This document shows positions 11,751 to 21,475 of a stretch of 64,000 nucleotides of DNA, piece after piece. Each line of letters opens with the position of its first letter. The stretch's first letter is position 1. The translations under genes were made by a program, and so were the position numbers. The notes below the pieces were generated by a model. It saw nothing but the letters and a program-made list of their open reading frames with translations, did no database searches and had not been told where the DNA came from. Source of the DNA: Mycoplasma testudinis ATCC 43263 (GTDB taxonomy: Bacteria; Bacillota_I; Bacilli_A; Mycoplasmatales; Mycoplasmoidaceae); NCBI RefSeq assembly GCF_000687795.1, contig NZ_JHXT01000002.1, positions 1-64,000 of the forward strand, in the 5' to 3' direction.

Positions 11751-13409
11751 CTAACTGGTAACAGCTGTAATCACACCAGCGATAATTAAAGCATCGACGA
11801 TTGTGTATAACAATGCAATAACCGAAGTAATTCCGATTGTTAAATTCACTCTCGCCAATTTTGTCTGCTTGGCTAATTCCCTCAACTTTAATTTAATAGG
11901 TATGGTTGAACCAATAAACTTTTCTGGAGTCAAATTATACTCTTGTACATCATTACGATTTTGCTTATATTTTTTAACAAGTTCAATTGTCCCAATCGAA
12001 ACATTAAGCAATACGAACAACATCACTCCTCAGGAAATTCCATTAGAAATGGAAATGCTTAGTACTCCAAACATTACAATGAATAAAAGAACTGGTATAT
12101 CTTCCACTTCTTTTCAGATAAAGTGTCTTAGTTGACCCATCATCATTGATCCAACTAAGACAAGAATTGGACCAGTAATCGGCTGCACCGCACCTGGCGA
12201 GGCTACTACCCCAGCCATCTTGCCATCAAGATTACTAGTTAATTGAATAGGAAAAACCACACTAAGAATTGGCCACAAGACAATTGCAATTAAAAAACAA
12301 AATCCGGTAACAATTGCACTTAATCCGGTTTTTGCTCCCATTACATGAGCAGTATTAGATTCAATGTAAGCAGTTACTGAAGATTGTAAAAAGAAAGTTG
12401 ATGTAGTATTAGCAAAACCTTCAGCTCAATTGGCCCGGTTTTGCCAATTCTTCAATCCCTTACGGTTATCACCATCAATTCCTAATGCTTTACCAACCGA
12501 AAACATAGTTCCTGAAGCATCAAAGAAATTAACAAATAAGAATGTTAACGACGCAACATAAGCTAACGGATTCTTAAAGGTTGCAGTAAATACTTGTGAA
12601 GTTCATACTCCCCTTTGTAGTTGCCCAAATACATTAAAATCTTGGTAAGAGTTCAAATGAAAAATGCGGTCAAATGAACCATATTTACCACCTGATCCAC
12701 CGTGATCACTGGCAAACACTATTGCCAAGAAAACAATTCCTAAAATAAATCAAATAAAAATTGCAAATGGCACTTTGGCAAGATGCAAGACCATTAACAA
12801 AAATATTCCAACAATACCAACGATAACTAAGGGGTTATCAAAAAAAGCACTAAAACCAGTTGGTGCACCGAAAGCACTAGTATTAATGATTCCGATGTTC
12901 GAAATTCCAATATATGCAATAAATAATCCAATCATTGTTCCGATTGCAATCTTTATGTTCTCAGGGAATAATTGCATTAACTTCCGACGCAAAGGTGTTA
13001 ATGCAATTATCATATACAAAATACCAGACAATAATACAGTATAAAGTGCACCTTCAAATCCTAAGCCAAATTGGCCAGCAACAGTAAATGTGAAGAAAAC
13101 ATTAAGTCCCATCCCGGGCGCCATACTAATTGGCACCCGACCAAATAATCCCATAAATACAGTTGCAATAAACGATACTAATGCAACACCTAAAAATAAT
13201 GCTCCAATTGATTCAGAACCTAACGTTGCGGGTTTACCATTTGAGCCAACTATTCCAGTAGCTGCACTATGAGAAGCTAATTGCAAAAATCCAGGCTGAA
13301 CAGCAAGGATATATGACATGGCAATGAAAGTCGCTAATCCACCAAAAATTTCTTTTTTAAGGATTGCGTGCTTTGTATCAAATTCGAAATATCGTTTGAT
13401 ATGATTCAC
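11751..13409 (-). CDS. NCS2-type guanine/hypoxanthine permease
   Basis: A 552-residue multi-helix membrane carrier of the NCS2/AzgA-like nucleobase permeases, predicted to import purine bases by ion symport. Signatures: APGMGLNVFF near residue 95, FVNFFDASGT in the substrate-binding region and AHVMGAKTGLSA after it. It is about 80-100 residues longer than the usual family member, the extra part being a C-terminal helical region. The start is a GTG at 13409 with a strong AGGAG eight bases upstream. It stands alone between an ATPase relic and a terminator, but fits functionally with the nucleoside salvage genes at 18242-21351. Which purine it prefers cannot be read from sequence. Confidence 0.88.
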
Positions 13410-13429
13410 TGACTTAGCTCCTATTTTTT

Positions 13430-13455
13430 AGTAACCTCTTAAAAAGAGTGTTACT
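13430..13455 (-). promoter_or_regulatory. stable hairpin in the permease 5' leader
   Basis: AGTAAC-A-CTCTT-TTT-AAGAG-GTTACT folds into an 11-bp stem with one bulge. It is followed by AAAAAATAGGAGC, so the stem ends only 8 bp before the ribosome-binding AGGAG. It could influence translation or mRNA stability. It does not match the purine riboswitch core. Confidence 0.45.
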
Positions 13456-13773
13456 GCCAAATTATATATCTAAAAATATGAGAAAAAATTTCAAAATTTA
13501 AAGAATTTTAGGGGCCAAAAATCGTTAACTTTTTAAGTAATAATTATTCTATAATTAATTAATTTGTGAATAAAAACCAAACGCTCAATTATCGTTCTAT
13601 ATAACCAAAACCAAGACCAATGCTAACTTCTTTTTGATACTTGATTTTGTTGACTTACCATTGGATAATCTAATCGTTAAAATAATTAAAAAAATTAAAA
13701 AAGATAATCAAACCAGAGAATTGACATTTTCACTCGGATTTTTGTGATTCATTATCAAATGGTTTTTTAATAT
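13456..13773. other. intergenic region, no gene assigned
   Basis: A 67-codon stretch open on the plus strand (about 13576-13778, UGA as Trp) has no start codon and no recognised similarity. It may be the tail of a decayed gene. Nothing else is supportable. Confidence 0.3.
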
Positions 13774-14103
13774 CTAAGTTAAAACAACAGAACTTTTATT
13801 GGCCAACCAATTAACTAAATCTATAATTTTAATTCCTTCAAATGAAGATTCACGTGTTCTAGTTCTAGCTAACAAAATTTTAGGATAACCACCTTTTATT
13901 TCTAGCAAAGAGCTAAGTTCTCTTTCTTTTGTTTTAAGATCATCAATATTAGCAGCAACTTGAACATAGATGCGTTCGCCGCGTCTTTCGGCTACAAAAT
14001 CAATCTCTTTGTTATAAAACTTTCCAACATAAATTGAATAACCACGACGTAACAATTCAATCGCTACAATATTTTCGTATATTAACCTGAAATTCCATTT
14101 CAC
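13774..14103 (-). pseudogene. C-terminal fragment of an AAA/DUF4143-type ATPase
   Basis: A 109-codon frame matching the C-terminal, nuclease-fold part of AAA_14/DUF4143 ATPases: YENIVAIELLRRGYSIYVGK, then KEIDFVAE and IYVQVA. The ATP-binding N-terminal three quarters is missing. An in-frame stop lies just upstream, and only a hairpin separates the fragment from the gpmI terminator, so the rest was lost by deletion. The first codon is GTG. It is probably not functional; a full-length relative from another subgroup lies at 60648-61877. Confidence 0.75.
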
Positions 14104-14137
14104 TCCAGAAACTGAAAAATTTTAATTTTTCTGGAGT
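14102..14137. repeat. inverted repeat before the ATPase fragment
   Basis: ACTCCAGAAA (14102-14111) and TTTCTGGAGT (14128-14137) form a perfect 10-bp inverted repeat touching the fragment's first codon. A second short hairpin (GTTGC-AAAAA-GCAAC) is at 14140-14154. Confidence 0.6.
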
Positions 14138-14191
14138 ATGTTGCAAAAAGCAACAATCCTACTTTAAAGAAAATTATAACAAGCAATAAAA

Positions 14192-14229
14192 AGCAAGTTC
14201 ATAGTGCACTAGCACAAATGAACTTGCTT
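14192..14229 (-). terminator. terminator of the gpmI gene string
   Basis: AGCAAGTTCAT pairs with ATGAACTTGCT, with an inner GTGC/GCAC stem. Read leftward it is followed by TTTTTATT. It lies about 37 bp after the gpmI stop and closes the salvage/glycolysis cluster. Confidence 0.85.
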
Positions 14230-14265
14230 TTCGTTTTTAAATTGTTGTACTAAAAGGTATAAAAA

Positions 14266-15798
14266 TTACTTTTTAAGTAATAAAGATTTTTCATCCATTT
14301 CTTTTGGAGTAACAATTCCCATATAATCTAAAATGGTTGTAGCTACATTACCTAATTTTCCACCAGTCGCAATCTTCACAGTTTTGTCTGTGCAAGAAAA
14401 AGGAACTGGATTAACACTATGTTTAGTTACAGGCTTACCATCTTTATCTTTCATAACTTCAGCATTTCCATGATCAGCTGTGAAAAATAAAGTTACTTTA
14501 TTTTTTTCACAAGCTTCAATAATCCGACCAACTTGGACATCTAAAGCTTCTAAAGCTTTTACGGCAGGTTCATATTTTCCGGTATGACCAACCATATCAG
14601 GATTAGCAAAGTTTAAAATAGTGATATCAAATTTACCAAGGGTTGGTAATAATTCATCAGTAATTCCCTTACAAGACATTTCTGGAGCTAAATCATAAGT
14701 GGCAACGCTACGGTTAGAAGGAACAAGAATTTTCTTTTCTTTTTTGTATTCAACTTCTTTACCACCATCAAAGAAGAAGGTTACGTGGGCATATTTTTCA
14801 GTTTCTGCAATTCTTAATTGCGATAACCCTAAATTAGCAACTACTTCTCCTAATGTGTTTTTAAACATTTCAGGAGGGAAAGCAACGTTACTTGGTTCAA
14901 TTCCTTCATATTGCATCATTGTTACAAAGAATAAATTCTTACGACGCAATTTTGGGTTAGAATCATAATATTTAGAACCGAAAATATAGTGACTCAATTG
15001 ACGAGCACGATCAGGACGGAAGTTAGCAAAAACCACAGCATCCTTATCTTGAATGGTAACGTCTTTTAATGGAACGTTTCCGTTAATTGCTGGTTTAAGA
15101 AATTCATCTGCTTCTTTGTTTGCGTATGATTGTTTAATGTATTCAACTGGATCTTTGAATTTAGGTCCTGTTCCGTTTAGTAATGTTTCGTATGCTAAAT
15201 CAATCCGGTCCCAACGTTTGTCACGATCCATCGCATAATAACGACCAGCAATTACACCAACAGTCACATTTAATTTCTTCAATGTTGGCATTAATTTTTT
15301 AACATCAGTTAACAATGTTTCAGGAGGGACATCACGACCATCACCAAAAATGTGCAAAACAGTTTTAACACCAGCTTCTGATGCTAATTTCAAAGTTGCA
15401 ATGATGTGATCTAATAAACTATGAACACCACCATGGGATACTAAACCCATTACATGGAATTTAGTCTTATTTTTCTTGGCGTGAGCAACGGCTTGGTTTA
15501 AAGCGACGTTCTTTTTAAATGAGCCATCTGCTATTGCTTTATTAATCAAAGACAATCCAGTATAGATAATTCGCCCAGCACCAATGTTCAAGTGTCCAAC
15601 TTCAGAATTTCCAATTTGTCCTTTTGGCAAGCCAACAGCTTCTCCAGAAGCTTCAACTAAAACGTTGGGATATGTTTTAGATTGTAGTTTGTTCAAATTT
15701 GGGGTTTTTGCATTTAAAACTGCATTCCCTTCTTTAACTTTAGATACGCCATAGCCATCTAAAATCATCAACAATACTTTTTTCTTATTATAAGCCAT
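14266..15798 (-). CDS. gpmI: 2,3-bisphosphoglycerate-independent phosphoglycerate mutase
   Basis: A 510-residue full-length cofactor-independent mutase, which interconverts 3- and 2-phosphoglycerate in glycolysis using two metal ions in the cytoplasm. Asp14 (MILDGYG) is a metal ligand and Ser65 (GNSEVGH) the phosphoserine nucleophile. RDVPPET, NFRPDRARQ and TADHGNAE are also present. Family length is 505-515. It starts 7 bp after the tpiA stop, so the two glycolytic enzymes are translated from one message. It is the last gene of the leftward cluster that starts at deoD. Confidence 0.97.
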   Translation of the reverse strand: MAYNKKKVLLMILDGYGVSKVKEGNAVLNAKTPNLNKLQSKTYPNVLVEASGEAVGLPKGQIGNSEVGHLNIGAGRIIYTGLSLINKAIADGSFKKNVALNQAVAHAKKNKTKFHVMGLVSHGGVHSLLDHIIATLKLASEAGVKTVLHIFGDGRDVPPETLLTDVKKLMPTLKKLNVTVGVIAGRYYAMDRDKRWDRIDLAYETLLNGTGPKFKDPVEYIKQSYANKEADEFLKPAINGNVPLKDVTIQDKDAVVFANFRPDRARQLSHYIFGSKYYDSNPKLRRKNLFFVTMMQYEGIEPSNVAFPPEMFKNTLGEVVANLGLSQLRIAETEKYAHVTFFFDGGKEVEYKKEKKILVPSNRSVATYDLAPEMSCKGITDELLPTLGKFDITILNFANPDMVGHTGKYEPAVKALEALDVQVGRIIEACEKNKVTLFFTADHGNAEVMKDKDGKPVTKHSVNPVPFSCTDKTVKIATGGKLGNVATTILDYMGIVTPKEMDEKSLLLKK

Positions 15799-15805
15799 AT
15801 AAAAC

Positions 15806-16558
15806 TTATTTAACTCCTAATAAAGCAAGGAAATCCTTTGCTACTAAAGAAGCCCCACCAACTAATGCACCGTCAATGTTTGGTTGTTTCATTAATTCTT
15901 CAACATTAGCTGGTTTGACTGATCCACCGTATAAAATTGTAGTCTTTTTCGCTAATTGTGCGTTAGTTAACTTACTTAATTCTTTGCGGATTGTAGCAAT
16001 TGTGGATTCTGCAATTTCTGGAGTTGCTGTTTTCCCTGTACCAATTGCTCAAATTGGTTCGTAAGCAATGATTAATTTTTCTAATAATTTAACATCAATT
16101 CCTGCAATTGCTTTTTTTAATTGGCCAGCAACTACGGTATTAGTTTTTTTAGATTCAAATTCTTTTAATGATTCACCAATACATAGAATTGGTGTCATTT
16201 TATTTGATAATAAGACAGCAAGTTTTTTGTTAACAGTTTCATCTGTTTCATTGTAATAAGCTCGACGTTCAGAGTGCCCAATGATAACGTGGTTAATTCC
16301 AATATCTTTGAGTTGAGTTCAACTAACAGTTCCAGTATATGCACCTTCTTCAATATAATTAGCATCTTGTGCTGCTACTATCATATTCTTTGATGCTAAT
16401 GATTTAGCTAAGCCTAAATGAACAAAAACCGGAGCAACCCCATATTTAACAGGTAGTTTTTTGTCTTTTAAGACTTTATTTACTTCTTTGAAAAAAGCTT
16501 TTACGTCCGCTTCTTTTTTGTATGTTTTTCAATTTCCGATAATAACTCGTTTTTTCAT
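15806..16558 (-). CDS. tpiA: triosephosphate isomerase
   Basis: A 250-residue enzyme of usual length that interconverts dihydroxyacetone phosphate and glyceraldehyde 3-phosphate. It shows GNWKTYK (Asn9, Lys11), the catalytic His in IIGHSERR, the catalytic Glu in AYEPIWAIGTG and the phosphate-binding YGGSVKP. Trp codons are mostly UGA. It lies 19 bp after the phosphohexomutase and 7 bp before gpmI. Its product feeds gpmI through the lower glycolytic steps, and deoC upstream supplies glyceraldehyde 3-phosphate. Confidence 0.97.
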
Positions 16559-16577
16559 TTTTAATTCTTCTTTCTTT

Positions 16578-18215
16578 TTATAAATCTAAAATTTTCTTTA
16601 ATTGAGTTTGAATTTGTTCAGCTTCTTTTCGTAACCCATCTAAAGAATCACCATATAAATTGTAATACACTTTAAATTTAGGTTCAGTTCCTGACATTCT
16701 AAAGCGAAGTCAAGAATCACCATCTAAGATTCAGTCAATACAACCGCCAACATCATTTCACTTAATTTCTTTAATTTCACGGTCACCTATTTTGGTTTCT
16801 TTAAAATTAAGCATTTTATCCATCCGGGCTTTTGCTAACTCTTTTCAATTTAATTCTTTAAAGACAAAAGCAACAGTAGCGTTATAGATGTTTCCGAATT
16901 CCTTATAAATAATTTTTTCTAAGAAATCAATTAAATCCACGTGATGGAAATTTTTAGCATGATAGAAAATTTCTAATGCTAAAGCAGCTGCTTGAAAACC
17001 ATCTTTGTCTCGACCAATTAAAGAATTCAAGGCCCCAATTGCTTCTTCAAAACCAACGATGAAATCTTGGCGTTCACCAATTTCATTTACCTTGCCACCA
17101 ATTAATTTAAATCCAGTTCCGGTTCGGTAAACAACTCCCCCGTATTTTTTAATGATTCGATCGATTAAATTAGTTGATACGTACGAAGAAACAATGAACG
17201 GAATTTTTGTCAGTTTTTTCATTTTTAACATATAAAAACTATAAATAATTCCCATTTCATTTCCTGTTAAGAAACGTCATTCTCCTTCATGACGAACTGC
17301 AATCGCGAATCGGTCTGCGTCAGGGTCAACTTGAACAATAACATCAGACTTATGGTAATCAGCATATTTTAAAGACAAATCTCAAGCGACACGATTTTCT
17401 GGATTGGGCGATTTAGTGTAAGTAAAATTCCCATCATATTGACATTGCTCAACTACCGGAATAATATTTGCATACCCAAGCCGTTTCAAATATTCTGGTA
17501 AACGCTTGCTAGCAGTTCCGTGTTGGCCACTGAAAATAATCTTTTCGGTTTTAATTGTTCCAGGTTCTGTATTAATTAAAACCTGGCTCATAGCTTTAAA
17601 ATATTTTTCAAAAATAGATTCATCTAGGAATGAAATTAAACTATCATTTGGTTTTACTTCTAAATCTAAAATTAAATCGGCTGGTTGCATATATTTAACA
17701 ATTTCAGCACCATCTTCTTCAGATATTTGACCACCTGTAGAGTTGTACACTTTAAAACCATTATATTCTTTAGGATTATGACTTGCTGTTACAATAACTG
17801 CTCCGTGAGCCCCAATTTCCCGAATAGTAAAAGAAACAATTGGTGTTGCTACTAATTGGTTATAGTCATACATAATGACATTAATGCCTAACGATGTTAA
17901 AGCATCCACCACGGTGTTTGTAAACAAAACCCCATGATTCCGATTATCGTGCGTTACAACGATGTTGATTCTTTGATTATGGTATTTCTTCTTTAAGAAC
18001 AATCCGTATCCTAAAGCCATTTGCCGATAGGTAAATTCATTTAGGTATTGCGTACCTGGTCCCATGATATTACGAATTCCAGCAGTCCCAAAAGCCAAAG
18101 GCGCCAAATCAAAGGCTCTTTTTCTTTCTTCTTCAGGCATCTTTAAAATAGCCTGTTTTAATTCGTTGCTCACTTTGTTATTATTTAATCAGCGATTTAC
18201 AATAATTTTATACAT
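16578..18215 (-). CDS. manB: phosphohexomutase (phosphoglucomutase/phosphomannomutase/phosphopentomutase type)
   Basis: A 545-residue alpha-D-phosphohexomutase. The phosphoserine loop TASHNP holds Ser145, a DPDADR metal loop follows about residue 300, and GFEEAIG is the sugar-binding loop. RMSGTEPKFK is the C-terminal phosphate-binding loop. Family members act on hexose 1-phosphates, and those in mycoplasma deo clusters are thought also to convert pentose 1-phosphates to 5-phosphates. Its position between cdd/deoA and tpiA makes a phosphopentomutase role attractive, because the products of deoA and deoD need this step before deoC. ATG at 18215 is chosen for AAGGAA upstream. Confidence 0.9.
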
Positions 18216-18241
18216 CTTAATTTCCTTCTTAAATTTAATAA

Positions 18242-18646
18242 TTATTTCATTGCAGCTTGGTCAAAACCATATGGTAACAAATCACTAACTTTTAAAATTG
18301 ATTTTTTTCCTTCACTTGAGTAGGTTACAACTTCAGTTGATGCTTTAGCAAATTCACTAATTGCTTGTCGACAAACCCCACAAGCTGTCCCGTTATCTTT
18401 TATCGAATCAGTCAAAATTCAAGCTTTAAGAATCTCTTTACCGCCATTAGTTATCATTGCTCCAATCGCATTTCGTTCAGCACATAATGTGACAGGATAA
18501 GAAGCATTTTCCACATTAACACCAGAGAACCAACCCTTATCAGTCCATAACAAGCAAGCGACCCGAAATTTAGAATAAGGGGTATATGCGTTTTTAATAA
18601 TTTCTTTAAGTTTTTGGTAGTAGCGATCTTGGTTATTTGTATTCAT
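18242..18646 (-). CDS. cdd: cytidine deaminase
   Basis: A 134-residue zinc enzyme that turns cytidine and deoxycytidine into uridine and deoxyuridine. The zinc site is visible: CAERNA (Cys ligand and catalytic Glu) and CGVCRQ (two Cys ligands). YTPYSKFRV and NVENASYP bind substrate. Length is normal. It starts 11 bp after the deoA stop and its product is a substrate for deoA, so the order follows the pathway. Confidence 0.95.
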
Positions 18647-18657
18647 AGTTAACTCCC

Positions 18658-19917
18658 TTAAGAAATTTTGAACATGGTGCTTGCTTTTTTGACAAGAACA
18701 CTAGAAATTGGTTTAGAACAATACAATGTAAAGACTGGATTATTTTTCTTCACTTTTTCATTGTCTTTAACGTTCAAGTAAATCCCAGCTTGAAAGTCGA
18801 GTGGTTGTCCTTTAACTTTACGTCCTGCACCTAAATCAATTCCAAGCTCAGCTAAATCTACGGGGCTATAATAATTCACAATCCCAGACTGTAATGCTTT
18901 TATTTCTGCTTTATATTTAGGTTTGAAATAAATGTCTTTTACCAATTTATCAGCGTCTCCGCCTTGACAAGCCACTCACTTGCACAATTGATTAAATGCT
19001 TGTTTAGATTTCAAAACTTTATTTAATTGTTCTTTGGCTGTCTGTTCAGTTTTAAACCGCTTGGTTTTAACAAGAATATTCACAACAATTCGTTCCATTA
19101 AAGTTTTGAAATCAGTTCCGACTGTAGACTTATTTTGCAAATAATCAGCCGCTTCTTTAAACTCAATGGCATTGCCAATACTACGGCCCAAGACGTGCGA
19201 CATATCACTTAATTCATAATCCACTTTACGTTTGAATTTTTTTGCAAGTTTAAGCATCAACTCGCCAAGTTCTTGAGCAATTTTTTTGGTCCGACAAAAA
19301 GCTCCTTCACCATATTTAATGTCTAAAAAAACGTGGTCTGTTTCAAGAGCAAATTTCTTAGATAAGATTGATGCGGCGATTAATGGTAATGAATCAGTGG
19401 TAGCAGTAACGTCGCGAAGCGCATACAAAAATTTATCTGCAGGGGCAATAAAATCAGTTTGACCCATAACAAACATATCGTTCTGAACTAAGATTTTTTT
19501 AGCTTGTTCAACTGAAATATTCGTATCAATTTTAAGTGCTTCTAATTTATCTATAGTTCCGCCGGTAAAGCCTAATCCGCGGCCCGATAATTTTGCTACT
19601 CCTAAATCAAAACAAGCTAAAATTGGAGCTAAAGCAATTGTTACTTTATCACCGATTCCACCAGTCGAATGCTTATCAACTAAAATTTTTTGGTAAACAT
19701 CTTTAAACGAAATAATTTTTCCAGAATGCAACATCGCATTAGTTAAAAAATATAATTCGTTGATTGTCATACCATTAAATCAAATGGCCATTAAAAATGC
19801 ACTGATTTGGTAATCAGGCAATGTTTGAGAAACTACTCCATCCACAAAAAACTGTCATTGTTTTTCTGACAAAACTTTCTTGTGTTTTTTAAGTTCAATT
19901 AAATCAATAAAATTCAT
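18658..19917 (-). CDS. deoA: thymidine/pyrimidine-nucleoside phosphorylase
   Basis: A 419-residue phosphorylase that splits (deoxy)uridine and thymidine with phosphate into base and (deoxy)ribose 1-phosphate. The family signature region shows [10 protein letters not shown] (phosphate binding) and [12 protein letters not shown]. Length is slightly under the usual 430. Several Trp are UGA, splitting the frame under the standard code. It starts 8 bp after the deoC stop and belongs to the deoD-deoC-deoA-cdd salvage group. Confidence 0.96.
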
Positions 19918-19925
19918 AATTTCAA

Positions 19926-20585
19926 TTAAGCCTTTCGCAACTTTAATTCTTCCATTAAAGCAACACCACGAGAGGTTCCGATACGATTTGCTCCAGCATT
20001 AACTAAAGCAATCATGTCATCTGCTGTTTTAATTCCACCAGCAGCCTTAATTAAAATTTTATCTCCAGCTATCCGTTTCATGATTTTAACGTCTTCTAAA
20101 CTAGCGCCTCGTGTTGAAAATCCTGTAGATGTTTTAACAAAATCTGCACCAGCTTCAATGACAGTTAGTGTTCCCGCTTCAATTTCTTGCTCAGTCAATA
20201 ATGCTGTTTCTAAAATTACTTTGAGAATTCGTTTCCCACAAGTTTTTTTAAGTTTACGGATTTCATCTACAACGCAAGCACATTTACTTTTTAATTCAGG
20301 AATATTGATAACCATGTCGATTTCATCAGCTCCAGCATGAATGGCACTTCGGGCTTCATAATCTTTTTGTTTAGTAAAAGTTTGTCCTAATGGAAAACCA
20401 ACTACAGTACAAATTTTAACTGGGGACTTATAAAGTTTTTCTTTAGCTAATGCTATGTAAGAAGGATTAACACATACCGAAAAAAAGTTGTAGCTTAACG
20501 CTTCGTTACAAAGTTTTGTAATTTCATCAGGTGAAGCATCTGCGCGTAACAGCGTGTGGTCAATCATTCGATTATATTCAATCAT
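19926..20585 (-). CDS. deoC: deoxyribose-phosphate aldolase
   Basis: A 219-residue class I aldolase that cleaves 2-deoxyribose 5-phosphate into glyceraldehyde 3-phosphate and acetaldehyde. The Schiff-base lysine is Lys151 in FVKTSTGFS; the proton-relay Lys is in IKAAGGIK. Length is normal. Its ATG lies one base past the deoD stop codon, so translational coupling is nearly certain. It links nucleoside salvage to the glycolytic genes at the end of the same cluster. Confidence 0.96.
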   Translation of the reverse strand: MIEYNRMIDHTLLRADASPDEITKLCNEALSYNFFSVCVNPSYIALAKEKLYKSPVKICTVVGFPLGQTFTKQKDYEARSAIHAGADEIDMVINIPELKSKCACVVDEIRKLKKTCGKRILKVILETALLTEQEIEAGTLTVIEAGADFVKTSTGFSTRGASLEDVKIMKRIAGDKILIKAAGGIKTADDMIALVNAGANRIGTSRGVALMEELKLRKA

Positions 20586-20586
20586 T

Positions 20587-21351
20587 TTATTTTTTCCCTT
20601 TAGCTTTTACAGTCTTTTTAGCTTTTGAAGAAACTTTTTTAGGAGGGCGAATAGCCATTTCTAATGCCAAACTAATCATGTTTCTAAATGATGTTTGCCG
20701 TTCTAGTGGACTCATTGAATCTTTAGTTACTAACGAGTCGCTAACAGTTAAAATGGTTAAAGCTTGTTTTTTGTTTCTAATTGCATTAGCATACAAACCA
20801 AAGGCTTCCATTTCAACACTAAGAGCATTATGAGCTTTAACCATATCTGCTGCTTTATATATATTTTGATAAAAAGCATCTTCAGAAACAACTGTACCGC
20901 TAACAGTTTTTAAATTCAAATTAGCTGCCATTTTTTCTGCGTGGGCAACTCATTCGCTTGAAGCTGGTAATGTATTGTTAGGCGCTTTTACATTGATTAA
21001 TCGAGCATAAGATGATTCACTATAAGCATCTTTTGCAATTACAACATCACCTAATTTCATTTCTTTTTTTAATGCTGCGCATGATCCAACTCGGATAACA
21101 GTATCAACATCATAAAAGCGCATTAATTCATGAGAATAAATTCCAATGGAAGGAATTCCCATTCCGTGTCCCATAACAGTAATTTTTTTTCCTTTGTAGG
21201 TTCCTGTAAAACCTAACATTCCACGAACTTCGTTTATACACTTGGCATCTTTTAAAAAGTTTTCAGCAATTCATTTTGCGCGCAGGGGATCGCCTGGCAT
21301 TAAAACTACTTTAGCGACGTCATTAAGTTTCGCATTAATATGTGGAGTCAT
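20587..21351 (-). CDS. deoD: purine nucleoside phosphorylase (DeoD type)
   Basis: A 254-residue hexameric-type phosphorylase that cleaves purine (deoxy)nucleosides to base and pentose 1-phosphate. [12 protein letters not shown] at the N-terminus, [16 protein letters not shown] and [10 protein letters not shown] are family hallmarks; SDSLV near the C-terminus carries the catalytic Asp. The last 17 residues are an unusual Lys/Ala-rich tail ([13 protein letters not shown]) beyond the normal end of about 235. It is the first gene of the salvage cluster, with AAGGA about 10 bases before ATG. Confidence 0.95.
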
Positions 21352-21397
21352 TTGTTTTCTTCCTTAAGTTTCTTGTTTCGTATTTAAATCTCAAAAT

Positions 21398-21441
21398 ATT
21401 ATAAAATATTACGTTTTAAATATATTTATATTTATTATACT
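21398..21441. promoter_or_regulatory. divergent promoter region, deoD and SDR gene
   Basis: Within the 124-bp gap, TATAAT on the minus strand (21403-21398) is a -10 box for the deoD cluster, about 47 bp before the start. TATACT on the plus strand (21436-21441) is a -10 box for the SDR gene, about 34 bp before its start. No clear -35 boxes, as is common in mycoplasmas. Confidence 0.55.
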
Positions 21442-21475
21442 ATCGCACCGCGTTCAAATTAAAACAGGTAACACA

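Noticed and set aside
13410-13560. Purine or 2'-deoxyguanosine riboswitch before the permease
   Set aside because: The conserved core loops are not found; only a plain hairpin is present.
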